The notes beneath the pieces were generated by a model that did no database searches, was not told the DNA's origin, and was given only the letters and a program-made list of their open reading frames with translations. From Rutpela maculata (lineage: Eukaryota > Arthropoda > Insecta > Coleoptera > Cerambycidae), in NCBI GenBank assembly GCA_936432065.2, contig OW386292.2, positions 131,703,460 to 131,767,459 of the forward strand: a stretch of DNA of 64,000 nt. The letters run 5' to 3'. Shown here piece by piece: positions 34,795 through 46,156 of this stretch. Positions within the stretch are counted from its first letter, which is position 1; every line of letters starts with the position of its first letter. Position numbers and translations under genes: made by a program.

Positions 34795-35217
34795 TAATTT
34801 TTATTAGCGATACGAGTAAACGAGGTGGAACCGTTTGCGCTGTTGAGGAATGTACAAGTAATACGACAGGAAAAGACATTAGTTTATTTAGGTTTCCTAA
34901 GGATTCCCAAAGGTATTTTATTATTGATGTAAATTATAAGTTATTTCCAAGTAATTGTGAACCTTTTTCCTTTTAAGGTCCATATTGTGGTTGGAAGCAT
35001 GCGATCGTGGGGATTTGGCAAGTAAAAGTTCAGCCGAACTTTATAACAATTTTAAGTTGTGCGCACGACAAATATGTATCAAAATAGATTGCTACCAACA
35101 GCACTTACCTACTATTTTTCCTCAACTTGGTAGTTTACACAGAAAGATAATTAATATTTCCTCAGAACAACCTCCCAGTAAGAAATTACAGATTTTCTCA
35201 GGCGAGATATTGTATTA
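34795..35217 (+). pseudogene. THAP-domain protein remnant, one intron
   Basis: Exon 1 (to 34912) encodes GGTVCAVEECTSN and SLFRFPKDSQ. A 65-nt intron (34913-34977, GTATTT...TTTTAAG) follows. Exon 2 encodes WLEACDRGDLASKSSAELY, then LCARQ and LPTIFPQLG. The C-x4-C, FRFPKD, W..AC.R and LPTIF elements are THAP-family landmarks (a C2CH zinc-binding DNA-binding domain). The usual C-x2-H is C-A-R-Q here, so the last zinc ligand is missing, and I find no ATG in frame before the domain. It would be about 110 residues, domain only. Its position suggests it belongs to the Harbinger-like element, but a captured host gene is possible. Confidence 0.72.
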
Positions 35218-35568
35218 ATTTTAATATATATTTTGTGACTTTATATTAAGAATACAATAGTTCGTAGATACAATGTTATCCAGTTTACTTTAATAGTTTT
35301 AATACCTATTATAAATAGAATTCTTCGAATAACGTAATTGTATTCAGCCTGTATAAAGTTTGTTTATAAACATGCTGTTTAAATTTCCCGCCAAAATTAC
35401 CAACAACAAAATGGCGAAGGTCACAAAAAACATCAAAGGCGGTGCTGAGAGTACCGCTTCTAGTAGTTTCTTATTCTATGGTTTAGTCATCACGGCGCGG
35501 CGTCTCCAAGCGAGGATGGTGTTATTGCAACTACAATTTGTGTGGTGTTTAGTTCCAACAATAAAAAA

Positions 35569-35790
35569 ATGGCTAAAAAGAGACGATTTTGAGTTCGCCC
35601 GTTGTTACAGGCCAGGAAGAAGTATAACGGTAGTGACCTCTTGAGTGATCTTCAACGTGACGACAGATCTGTTAGCCCGAGAAAACTGATGGTAGTTTTA
35701 AAAACTTTTCTTAGAATGACAAGTCAGGATTTGAGTATCTGATTACTTTCACTAGTAGGCTCGTTGAAAGAAAAGACACAACTTGTTCTG
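35569..35790 (+). pseudogene. HARBI1-like transposase, N-terminal remnant
   Basis: Starts MAKKRRF, then a TGA where HARBI1-like proteins have Trp, then VRPLLQARKKYNG, SDLLSDLQRDDRS and FLRMTSQDL. The order 'rR.WVrP.l..R...G....ll.eL..dD......FLRMt..dFe.Ll' is characteristic of PIF/Harbinger nucleases upstream of their DDE core. Only the N-terminal part is left; a frameshift and stops follow and the catalytic core is absent. Confidence 0.68.
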
Positions 35791-35794
35791 TTAA

Positions 35795-35990
35795 CTTCCT
35801 TATTTTTTTTTCGGCCTCGCATACCTCGATTCCAAACTCATCGTCCAACTCACGTCACATATCATGCTTTTTATTCCTATTTTTGTAATCTTCTTACGTC
35901 GGGTCCCACAACAATTTACGGTCTTTGTACATTTCGATAAGTCTAAAGACATCAGCCTGTCTCCACTCCACAGTTAATTGCACTGAACAG
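35795..35990 (-). pseudogene. MADF-domain remnant
   Basis: Minus-strand frame: VEWRQADVFRLIEMYKDRKL, then LLWDPT, a stop, EDYKNRNKKHDM, a stop and ELDDEFGIEVCEAEKK. This matches the MADF pattern of 'LI.ly...p.LWdp....Yknk..r...W.el...l'. MADF or Myb/SANT-like proteins accompany PIF/Harbinger transposases in animals, and it lies convergent to the HARBI1-like remnant. Two stops disable it. Confidence 0.65.
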
Positions 35991-36844
35991 ACTACAGCGA
36001 CTGAATGCAGTCGACGAACGTGTTTTATAACATGTTACATTTTCTAAACAGAATTACATGTTTTTAAAACAAGTTTCTTTGCGATGTTTACCGACACAGG
36101 ACGGGAACAGTGCAACTTACAAAACACGAAAATTGTTTTAAAACGTGTCTGTTTTAAAACATTTTCCCTTTGAATTTGTAACAAGTTATAAATAGTAGAG
36201 TAAAATCTGGAAGTAAAGTCGCTTAGTTTTCGAGAAAAAAAAACCGGCGTAGAACCAAACCAGACTTAGTGGGATTCTTTAGTAAGATAATCGTGTACAC
36301 GAAATCATTTTTTACGACATTTTTTGGTGGTCAAGAACTTTTTTATTTCGGAAAAACTCAAAAAAATACATTTTTAATGAAATATGTTTTTTAACGTCTC
36401 CACCGCTATATCTCTGAAAATATTTGTGCTATCAAGCTATTTTTTTTTTTTAGATTAAAGTAGACACAATAGCGTTTCGAACAACGTCCCACGTGAACCC
36501 GATTTATTTTTTTTTAAGTTGGTAAAATAATAGGAAACTCAAACTTGTTATTTTCAGTAGCGTAATTTCAGGCAATCGAGGAAAAAAATTATTTATGAAA
36601 ATTTGTATATACATGCTGCGTACAAATTGAAGCCAATAGATGAAAAAAGTTTTTAGGATAAAAATTTTTCATGTCCAGTTCATAGTATTGAGTCAGCGAT
36701 TTTTTTTTAACGGGCCAAAGTCATATTCTTGCGCGCTCGGCTGTAGCAAGCCTGCCGACTGCAACGATCTGACGGTTCCGGTCGGGGTGTATGTAGTAGT
36801 TTAACTTATATCAATAGGTACAAAACCAGTAGTGATCAAAAGAT

Positions 36845-36902
36845 CTAGGAGATCAATATTACTGTTCAATATTTCATATATTGTACAGTAGTATTGATCA
36901 TA
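36845..36902. repeat. Short palindrome
   Basis: GATCAATATTACTGT is followed by a short AT spacer and then ACAGTAGTATTGATC, its reverse complement with one mismatch. The possible stem is 15 bp. No function is apparent. Confidence 0.6.
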
Positions 36903-37365
36903 TGTTGTTAATATTAAGAAATTGTACAAAAAATATTAAATAGTCTCCTTTTAATAATAAAAAGACGTAGGTAGATATAAATACCTAATCTACAAATATC
37001 AATCAGTGTTACTAACTACCCATCTAATTAGTAAGTTTATTAGACACTTTTAAATGAATGAAAGGAAAAACGTACGCATAAAATGAGTTTTATTGTTGAA
37101 ATAAATTTTCTATTTGGATAGATAAATCTGTAGTATGTAGTTTATGTAGGCCCTATATTAATAGCATTCTAATTCGTTCATATCTGCCTAGAAATCTTTA
37201 ATAATGTTGTTACAGGAACGACATTTGCACTCGTTGCAACATTTTAGGCCTTCCTTAAAACAAGCACATTTTCGATTGTCACAATTTTTATCCGAACAAT
37301 GAATACTTAATGATTTTCGACAACCGCCACTTCTACGCGACTAATCTGACCAACCCTGCATACTA

Positions 37366-39171
37366 CAGTACCTAGAGGTAAAAAATATGCAAAACTTCGG
37401 AAAAATGTCATATTGACATTTTTGGCAGTATAATAGTAAATGCTTCACAGAAAAGTTTCTATATTGTGCGGAGGCTTGCTAATTTATAGGGGGTGGATGC
37501 CACCCCTTCAGGGTGTGGCACTTAAAAAATATATATATTTATTGGAGCTGAAGTAGAATCAAATTTTAAGAAGAAAAGGTTTTATGCAATTTTTCACATA
37601 AATTGATAGTTTTTTAAGTTATAACGACTTCAAAATTGCGATTTCAGCTAAAAAAATAAAGGTATTTCCAAACGGCTTTCGTCAAGTATCTCGAAAAGTA
37701 TTACTTTATCGAAAAAATGTTGCAAACCAATTACAGAAAGTACAAACTGGGAATTAATTATATTTTTTGTTTATTGATGTAGGATTAATAATTTCTGAGA
37801 TATTTAAGTTTACATTTGGCATCCAAGTGTTCATAAGATAATTATTTAGAGTGAGAGTTAAATATCGCAGAAACTGTGACACCTACGTCAAGGGTGCTAA
37901 TAGGTAGAATAATATGTTATTAATTAAGCTTTCAACTGTTTTTTAATTTGTTTCTGTAGCATAAAAAACAAAGAAGTTATGACCGAAGCAATGTGCGTCT
38001 ACACATTTTTTTAATAACAACGTCGTCATTTTGTTACTGTAATTAGCCAGTAATTAAAAAAAGGAATTCCAAACACTGTTCCTCATTAATATATAGCATG
38101 ACATAGATACTCAAATTTTTTGGTTTGTATACAGCACTTGCTTTAGAAAAAAATACAGTTTAAACTATAAAGGTATTTTCGATGAAACGTATTTTTTTTT
38201 TCCTTTTCTAAATATCTCAATAAATATTAGTTTTATTGAAAAAGGGTAGATACCAAAAATAAAGCTCATAAACTGATAAGGAATTTCGCTTGTTAATTTA
38301 TTTACATAGATTTAATAGTTTCGGAGATATGAAAGTTTACAAATGGCGTCCGAACGTTTATAAGACGAAAAATGCAGTTTAAATGTTAAATATTTCATAA
38401 ATTGTGACACCTACGTCACGCATGCTAAGAAATGAAATTAAAGACAATTAATTGCGATTTCAAATTATTTTTTACTCGTTCCTGTAGCATAAGAAATAAA
38501 GAAGTTATGACGGAAAAATGTGCGTATTTATACTTTTTTATATAAAAAGCTCGCCATTTTGTTAATCTAATTAGCCAGTAATTTAGAAAAATTATCTCAA
38601 ATACAGTTTTTCGTTAAGATGTAGCATTACCTAGATGCTCAAATTTTTTTGCTCATTTAAAGCACTTGCTTTAGAAAAAAGTGCATTTTAAACTTTAAAT
38701 TTAATTTCGGAACACTACCAAATATAAACTTAAATATCTCCGAAATTATTAATCCTACATCAATTAACAAAAAATATAATTAATTCTCAGTTTGTACTTT
38801 CTGTAATTGGTCTGTAACATTTTTTCGATAAAGTAATACTTTTCGAGAAACTTGACGAAAGCCGTTTGGAAATACCTTTTTTTAAGCTAAAATCGCAATT
38901 TTGAAGTCGTTATAACTTGAAAACTATCAATTTATGTGAAAAATTGCATAGAACCTTTTCTTCTTAGAATTTGATTCTATTTCAGCTCCAATAAACATAT
39001 ATATTTTTTAAGTGCCTCCCTCTGAGAGGGGGTGGAATCCACCAACTATAAATTAGCAAGCCCCCGCACAATATAGAAACTTTTCTGTGAAGCATTTACT
39101 ATTATACTGCCAAAAATGAACGAAATCCGTTCAATATGACATTATTCCGAAGTTAAAACCTCTAGTTACTG
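37366..39171. mobile_element. Long-TIR non-autonomous element, TA flanked, with internal direct repeat
   Basis: Begins CAGTACCTAGAGGT and ends with the complement of CAGTAACTAGAGGTT, with TA on both outer sides (37364-37365 and 39172-39173). The TIRs extend about 370-400 bp inward (for example TTTCCAAACGGCTTTCGTCA near 37665 and its complement near 38855). Two internal segments are direct repeats, about 37795-38172 and 38315-38700, both containing TGTGACACCTACGTCA. No transposase frame. TA flanks suggest, but do not prove, a Tc1/mariner-related origin. Confidence 0.75.
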
Positions 39172-39728
39172 TAACTAGCATGCGAGGTGTATTAATTGGG
39201 TCCCGATTTCGCATTTAGCGCTGTTAAAAAAATCGCTGTTGCCAAACGGTACACTTTAGGAAAAAATATATTGTTTCAAAAACTTTTGTGATTATTAGGC
39301 TTTATTTTCTTCTCTGCATGTATGTAAATATTTTCAAAAATAAAAAAGTTTATCGATTGGTGAAGATTTCAATACATAAAATATATATTTTTAGTTTATC
39401 TGATTTTTAGAGAAATGAAAGTGCGAATTTTACCCAAACCGTTTATATTGGTAAAAGCGCTTTAATTTGATACAAAACAAACTTCGGTACCTTTAATAGT
39501 TTTAAAGATGGAAACAAAAAAAAACAATTTTTTAAAAAAATACATTTTTTACACTTTTTATTGATTTAAAAAGTTCGAGACCACAAAAAAATATCGTAAA
39601 ATATGACTTCATATGCCCGGTGACATACTCAAAGGAACTTAACATGTTTGACCTGGTTCTACGCCAAAAAAAAAAAAAACGACACGATAGACTTACGAAA
39701 TCGGTGCTCTAAAAACTCTGTTTCATAA

Positions 39729-39919
39729 TAGGGTGACCATACGTCCGGAATTTCGCTGGACAGTCCAGCATTTTGGAGTACTATCTGTGATCAAAAAATT
39801 TTTCCTCTCGGTCATCAAAAAATGTTGGGGTCAAGAAATGATTTTTCGGATTTCTGCTCCCCCCGCTCATCAATTTTTTTCCCAGCAGAAGTGTCCAGCA
39901 TAAAAATCTGATCACCCTA
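39729..39919. mobile_element. hAT-type MITE with perfect 8-bp target duplication
   Basis: 191 bp starting TAGGGTGACCA and ending TGATCACCCTA, inverted-repeat tips of about 11 bp. Flanked on both sides by TTTCATAA (39721-39728 and 39920-39927). An 8-bp duplication with TAGGGTGA-type ends is diagnostic of hAT non-autonomous elements. It sits within the right terminal region of the Harbinger-like element and so is younger than it. Confidence 0.9.
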
Positions 39920-40068
39920 TTTCATAAACATGTTGCACAGTGAGAACGCGGCTTTGCAATTGTTGGTTAATTAATAGTTAGGATTTGCCCAACGATTTAT
40001 TACTAAATTTATTAGTATACTTTATATACTATAAAGGTAGGAATATCTGGTAAAGTTGTGTTTACTAA

Positions 40069-42115
40069 TAATAGTCCAGGGAAATGAGTAAAAAAAGTAC
40101 CATGTTCGGGACTGTGACTCATCCAGGCAGAGACCACGATTTTTAGGTAGTATAGGTGTCAATAAATGAAACCTATATAAAATCTGCGGTCGATTTTCTG
40201 CATATGTTTATTTACCGCCATTTTAATGCAAAAAAATGGAAAAAACGTGTTTTTTCACACTTTTTCACCTGCCAGTAAAAAGTAAACTATCTTACAGATA
40301 AATCAAATGAATCACCTTGTAAGAAATTAAAAAAGCTTTAAAATGGCGGTTGTTAAATGTCGATATAGTTAATTGTTGCTAAGATAATTGCAAAATGCGG
40401 AATTTTATTCAATAAACAATATCTTATGTAAAAAACAATCTACTGTTTTGTCCTTGCGTAAATAGTTGACTCTCATAGTGCTTAATATCTGGTAAAAATT
40501 TCAAATCGATTCGTCAAATAGTTTTTGCAAAATTGCATTAATTTATCCCAGAGACTTTTTTTTTTGCAACCCCACCACGTCCAGAGAAATCAAAATACAA
40601 TGATTCTACGGCCTCCACCTGAAAGGGAAAGACTTAATTTACCAAAATGCTTTGTTAGATATCGAAAAAATTAATTTTCAGACCTGCAAAATGACGTTGC
40701 AAAAGAACTCAGATTTTTACCTTATAAACAAATAGAATAATTTTTTAACAATTGATTGTAGAGCATCGGTTTTTCGATATTTGAAAAGCTGATATTTTTA
40801 CACGAATTTTGAAAAAAAAAAGATGGTCCTAGGTCAATTTGGGGCAAAGTTAGCAATTTTTTTTCAAAAATTCATAGCTCCTTTGTTAATAATAATTAAG
40901 AAACGTAACAAGCGCCATTTTAAAGGGGAAGAGTTCAACTTTTAGTGTAAAAAATTTGAAAATGATTGTGAAATTAATTGTAATGACGACGATGATGATA
41001 TTGAGAATATTAATTTAATGTTAGATAACTTTGATCATTCTAATGTTGATGATAATGAGCCGATCCTAAAAAAAAATACGAGTTGATTGATTTTACCTTA
41101 TTAGAATGTGTATAGGTATATTATTAAGTAAATTTATATGTGAATCGACAAATATTCTGTATTATTATAAATTACAGCGTTATTTATATCGAACAATGTG
41201 TTTCTTTTCACACTTTACAAATTCTATTGTTTATAACTTAATATAACAGTAATTTATATATTTAATTGTACACAAACCTTTCCTATAATTTTCAATAAGA
41301 ATAATACAAAAATTTTGATAATTTATAAAAATATTTTTTTGTAAAATGTTTAAACAAATTACAGGTAATTATTACTCTCTTATTATTTTGGCGCAGATGT
41401 GTTGAACCATAGAAAGTTTCTACTGTATCATACAAACCATTATACATGACAAACGCTGTCACTACATGTACATTCACACGCGTGTTGTATACTTCTACAA
41501 AGGAAGTAATGGTTTGTTTTATTATTTATTAATAATTAATAATACGCAAATTAATAAGAGCACTTTTCATAAATTGTATGGTAATTTTGCATTTGAAAAA
41601 TATCTTAAAAATGTAAAGCATATCGAATAGAGTGTTTTTATTTTATAAATTTGAAAAATTCAATTGTTTATAACAATAAGATATATATTTACGTGTATAT
41701 AAGCCTTTTCTACAACTTTCAACACGAACAAAACAAAAAATTTTGATATTTTGCAAAAAAAAAATTTTTTTTTAATGTTTAAACAAATTACATTGTTAAT
41801 ATTAATGTTAATAGTTTAACAGATTGAATATTATTAACGTACGCAAAAAGGTACTCCAAATTGAAAAAAGAAACATCAAAATCGGTTAACAAACACCAAA
41901 GTTATGACTTATGTGGTCAGTTTGAAGATGCCGTTTCAATTTTTGAATGCGCGGATTTTCCATTTTTTTGCATTAAAATGGCTGTAAATAAACATATGCA
42001 GAAAATCGACCGCAGATTTTATATAGGTTTCATTTATTGACACGTATACTACCTAAAAATCGTGGTCTCTGCCTGGATGAGTCACAGTCTCGGCCAAAAC
42101 CTCATTTCCCTGGAT
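40069..42115. mobile_element. Inverted-repeat element of about 2.05 kb
   Basis: The left arm (about 40069-40245) and right arm (about 41962-42115) are reverse complements, sharing TCCAGGGAAATGAG at the tips and ACTCATCCAGGCAGAGACCA further in. The interior holds two direct repeats, about 41200-41365 and 41630-41795 (both ending AATGTTTAAACAAATTACA). No transposase. AT-rich filler between. Superfamily not assigned. Confidence 0.7.
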
Positions 42116-43968
42116 TATAATTATAACTTTCGGGTTCTGGTTAGTCAACCAAAAAGATAACCAACATGATTGTCTGTAGTTATTTGTTGTATGTTCTGGT
42201 GTTCTTTTATTACTGAATTCCACCAGAACGTTAATATAAAGAAGACAATAAAATTAATTTTTTTAAAAAATAATGTTTTTTGCGTCGTTACTAGTACGTC
42301 TGCTGAACGTCCCACTCCCACTACACGAATATTATGAAATGGCAACGATAGATAACATCACGTACGTGAGACACGTTACTCCCTCGCTATTTTGACGTGA
42401 ACCAGTGAAGTAGGTGTTTATACTTTTTTTTAGTAAACATATACCGTTTAAAATAGTTGTCATTGCAAGTTTCCTTCATAAAATTATGTAAACAATAACC
42501 TACCTTAATGTCTAGATTACAATATCTATTAGACCAGTTGCCTTGAGGCTTCCAACTGCGTAGGATGATGCTTTTGACGTATCCAAGTTGACCACATACA
42601 TATATTTATATTTACTATAAACTAAATCACTGACAGCTATCGATAGGTTGAAAAAACTACGTACTATACTCTACTAAAGAAGAATTAAGTATTTTATAAA
42701 TTAAATGATGGTCGATACTCTTACTAATGTGTTATCACTAATAATGAAATTATGAATTTCGCAATAAAGCAATTGTTTGTCGGTAATGCAAAGTACCTTA
42801 AAAATAGACAGTTCCAAAAATGATGAGTATTTGATGTCATAACGCTGATAACGAAGATACTGCTGATAGGCGATATAAAGGTGTAATCTGAGCAAGTATC
42901 TGCAAACAGGTGGCGGAATACTATAGTATACTTTATGGAGCAGTTATCAAATAAATAAATAAATAGATAGATAAGTAAATAAGTTAACGTCTTTATTTTC
43001 TACTGGTATTTATAGTGAAGTCAATAGAGATTTTCACTTCGGAAAAATTCCGGGAAGCGGTAACTTTTGAGAATTCATCTCTGAACATGTCAAGAACAAC
43101 ATACCAAAAGTTACTAACAATAGTCCTTGAGCGTAATTTGTTATTAAACAAATTAGTTGCAAAATAACAGTCGTTGTCAAATATAACTTAAAATATATTT
43201 TTTTTCGTTCAGAAAGTAATTGCGCCATTCGAAAGTACGGGAAATTTCATATCAAAAATGTATACGAAGTTTTTTTGTACGATCAAAAATGTAGGCTCCA
43301 TATTTTTTTGTTTAACGCACGAAAATGGACGTGGAGACACGTAAGTACGCGCTACACTAAATTTGTTGTAACTTTTGAACTAATTAACGAAATTGACCGC
43401 ACAAAAGCTTGAGTGAAAAACATGTAGCTATTGAATAGTACATATATGAATTCGGAACATAAAGAGATTTGCGATGAAAGAGATAAAAGCTCTATCATTC
43501 CTAAAAATTTAAAGAGAAAAACTTAGGCCTTTCACATTTTACTCTTGAAGTAATGTATAAAAAGATCCGATGTGTAAAAAAAATCTCAAAAATTTATTTT
43601 TGAAGATGTACACAAAATTTCAAAATTTTGAGAAAATGATTTTGATATATATTTAACTAACTTTAACCACCTTGTCTAAATCGCGTTATTAGATCTCTGT
43701 AGGTGCAATTTTTAGCTTGAAATATGTACTTTAAGATGCTTCAAGGGGATTTACCTTAAAAATTAAATTAACCCTCTTTTTTCACGAAAATAAAAAGAAA
43801 AAAATTTTTTGCTCTAAAATTTGTAAAATTATGTGTAGAATAAAAGTCAAAAACTTTTATAAAAAATTTACTTAGCCCACTTATGCAGCATACGTTTATA
43901 GTAGGACCTCAAAATAAGTAAATCTGATGATGAAAAAATGTTGGAATATATATAAACAACCTTATTAG
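42116..43968. other. No gene recognised; (AAAT/GATA)n patch at 42950-42985
   Basis: AT-rich with short chance frames. A degenerate AAAT, GATA tetranucleotide run lies near 42950-42985. I see no conserved protein or RNA. Confidence 0.5.
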
Positions 43969-44532
43969 TCTAGGTGCCCGCGTACAAAAATGCAATTTAT
44001 ACATATCCTCGTATAACTTCTTGTACGGCATAATTACGCCTAGTCTATCACTTTTTTCCTCTGCGCGAATTTTCGTAAACGCGGCGTTCCTCCTCGGCAT
44101 GAAAAAGACGATTTCCACACGTCGGACTGGAAAATCGGCAAATATATTTTGTCCGACAATTCGAAAATTGGATTCTACATATTTTTATTAAGCAATCTTG
44201 AAAAAATCAGCTGGTTATCAATAAATGTTTTAAAGTTATGTTATGTTATGTTTAGGGTGGTAGACACCCTCAACGTTCCAAAATTTGGACAGTTTGTAGA
44301 AACATAAAGAATATATATGTAGAATCCAGTTCTCAAATTGTCAGACAAAATATATTTGCAGATTTTCCAGTACGACGTGTGGAAATCGTCTTTTTCATGC
44401 CGAGGAGGAACGCCGCGTTTACGAAAATTTTCGCAGAGGAAAAAAGTGATAGACTAGGCGCAATTATGCCGTACAAGAAGTTATACGAGGATATGTATAA
44501 ATTGCATTTTTGTACGCGGGCACCTAGACTAT
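43969..44532. repeat. Inverted repeat with a mirrored open frame
   Basis: About 43969-44188 and 44307-44532 are reverse complements, roughly 95% identical by eye. The spacer is about 118 bp. Each arm carries the same reading frame, once on each strand (43909-44118 minus, 44379-44591 plus), beginning MEIVFFMPRRNAAFTKI and including KKLYEDMYKLHFCTRAPRL. I do not recognise the peptide. A fold-back element or an inverted exon duplication are both possible. Confidence 0.7.
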
Positions 44533-45998
44533 ATACTTTTTACAAAATATTGAAAAAATCAAGTTTTTTCGGTAAATCAACTCAATGTTGATTGTATCTA
44601 CTATTTTTATCCTGTTTAAAATATCGAAAACATATTAAAAATATTCACGTGGTAATTATAATGCTTGAATAATAGAAAGAGATTGAAAGTAGAAGAACAT
44701 CATCGCGGCAAGCAGTACGCATCACCTGCCCCCCACGCTGCGCTGTGTGTGTGTCCGCAGAGCATTGTAAAAGTAGTTTGGGCACTTTCATCTTGTAATT
44801 CTATGTACAATATCACGTTTTCTCAGCTTTTTAAGTTTTTATGTGGATATTTAAATTGTGTTTTTAATTGAATAGTGTTTTGAATTTATTTTATTGCTTG
44901 ATGGAAGTCGGCCATATTTGATCAGCCATTTTGAATTACCTTTTTTTGACATCATAATCTGTTTCAGCGACCTCGAAAGCCCCCTTATATGTACGTCAAT
45001 TTGAATTAAATTGCTTTATAATTTTACTTCGCACAATTGTAATAAAAAGAGTGCAATATGAAATTTGACTAAATGACCCCATTGGATATACAAGTGTAGC
45101 GGTTACTAATCCCAGATAGCACAAGATATTCTTAGATTAATCTTTTTAAAAAATATCTCTTGATTAATTTTAACAATTATCTTTAAGTAATTCTTAGAAT
45201 AATCAAATAATTTATGATTACTTTTAGAATATGATCTGATAAATAATTTTAGAATATTTGAAAAAATATATATAGGATATATTTGGGCATTTATTTTAAG
45301 AATAATTTCATACATTATCTTTTGATTATTTTTTTGAAAATATTTTATTAAGAATATCATAATAACATTTTTTAAAGAGAAATATGGAACATTCAGCTGT
45401 TTCTGTCCTTTACCATTTACATATCGCCTTTTCGCGTTCTTCTGTGTTCTGTCAAAAAGTAATGTTTGGATGTGGTTCTTAATTATGTGTGACGCCGTTT
45501 GTTTTGTATTTAGTGATAAAAATTTGATAATTACTGTGTCCAGATCATTATAATTATAATAAATAAGGTAAGTAAAAATGGCTATATATTTTTGTACTTT
45601 ATTCAGGGCTTGATTGAACGTTCTTAACAGCCGTGCTCTACTGTCAAATATAACAGTTTTATTAAAGTGGCATGATGTACTCATTTTATTATTTTATAAC
45701 ATAATAACGGACTGATAACGAAAGAAATGTTATTTTCCCCCTGTTACTTACACATCATTACATGCCGTTATAAAGATAACGTACACCGTTTACAACTTTG
45801 TTAGGTTAAGTTTTCATCTTTTCATATTTCGAAATGGAACATCGCGCTGCTGGAAGAGCTCCAAAATAAAATTCTAAAGTTTATGTTTATTAAATAGATA
45901 GGAGATAGGTATGATTAAAAAACAATCGTTTACTTGTCACTGTGACACCAGATATTTTGATCATTTTGCAATAGGTTTATTGTTTCTTTTTTTTTTTT
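44533..45998. other. No gene recognised; element-like end at 45111
   Basis: AT-rich. CCCAGATAGCACAAGATATTC at 45111 resembles the left end of the element at 32020, so 45111-45360 is probably related repeat sequence. A 192-codon minus-strand frame (45106-45684) overlaps it; its biased Ile/Lys/Asn content and repeat overlap argue against a gene. Confidence 0.45.
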
Positions 45999-46001
45999 CA
46001 G
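45980..46001 (+). promoter_or_regulatory. Predicted splice acceptor
   Basis: A T/C-only tract of about 19 bases runs into CAG at 45999-46001, a textbook polypyrimidine tract and acceptor. It immediately precedes the open frame interrupted by the LTR element. Confidence 0.6.
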
Positions 46002-46156
46002 AGTCGAATGTACGTATGTCCCCCAATAAGTTGTCTAAACATGTTTCACGCTAATAAGAAAACTAAAACCACAACGTGGAATAGACATCTAAATAAGAAA
46101 TTCAATGATGTTTCGAGTGCAATCGAATTGAGTTCATCGCAAAATCATAGTGCTTA

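Larger units (their letters stand above)
36235..39695. repeat. Outer fold-back arms around a nested element
   Basis: About 36236-36420 (AACCGGCGTAGAACCAAACC ... AAAAAATACATTTTT) resembles the reverse complement of about 39520-39690 (AAAAAAATACATTTTTTACA ... GACCTGGTTCTACGCC). The match is patchy and weakens inward. I read it as an old inverted-repeat element into which the 37366-39171 element inserted. Moderate to low confidence in the exact ends. Confidence 0.45.
34459..39949. mobile_element. Decayed PIF/Harbinger-like element with nested insertions
   Basis: GCGTTCTCACCATGCAACATG at 34459 has its near-exact reverse complement at 39929-39949, with TGTTTT- and AAAACA-rich subterminal sequence on the left. 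Between them, on the plus strand, lie a THAP-domain remnant and a HARBI1-like N-terminal remnant, with a MADF-domain remnant on the minus strand. A transposase gene plus a DNA-binding partner is the PIF/Harbinger arrangement. The right half is occupied by a fold-back structure (about 36235-39695) with another element inside it (37366-39171), and by a hAT-type MITE (39729-39919). I could not define a 3-bp target duplication. The boundaries rest on one short inverted repeat. Confidence 0.55.

Noticed and set aside
45106..45684. 192-codon minus-strand open frame
   Set aside because: Composition is dominated by Ile, Lys and Asn, as expected from AT-rich DNA. It overlaps repeat-like sequence starting at 45111 and has no recognisable domain.
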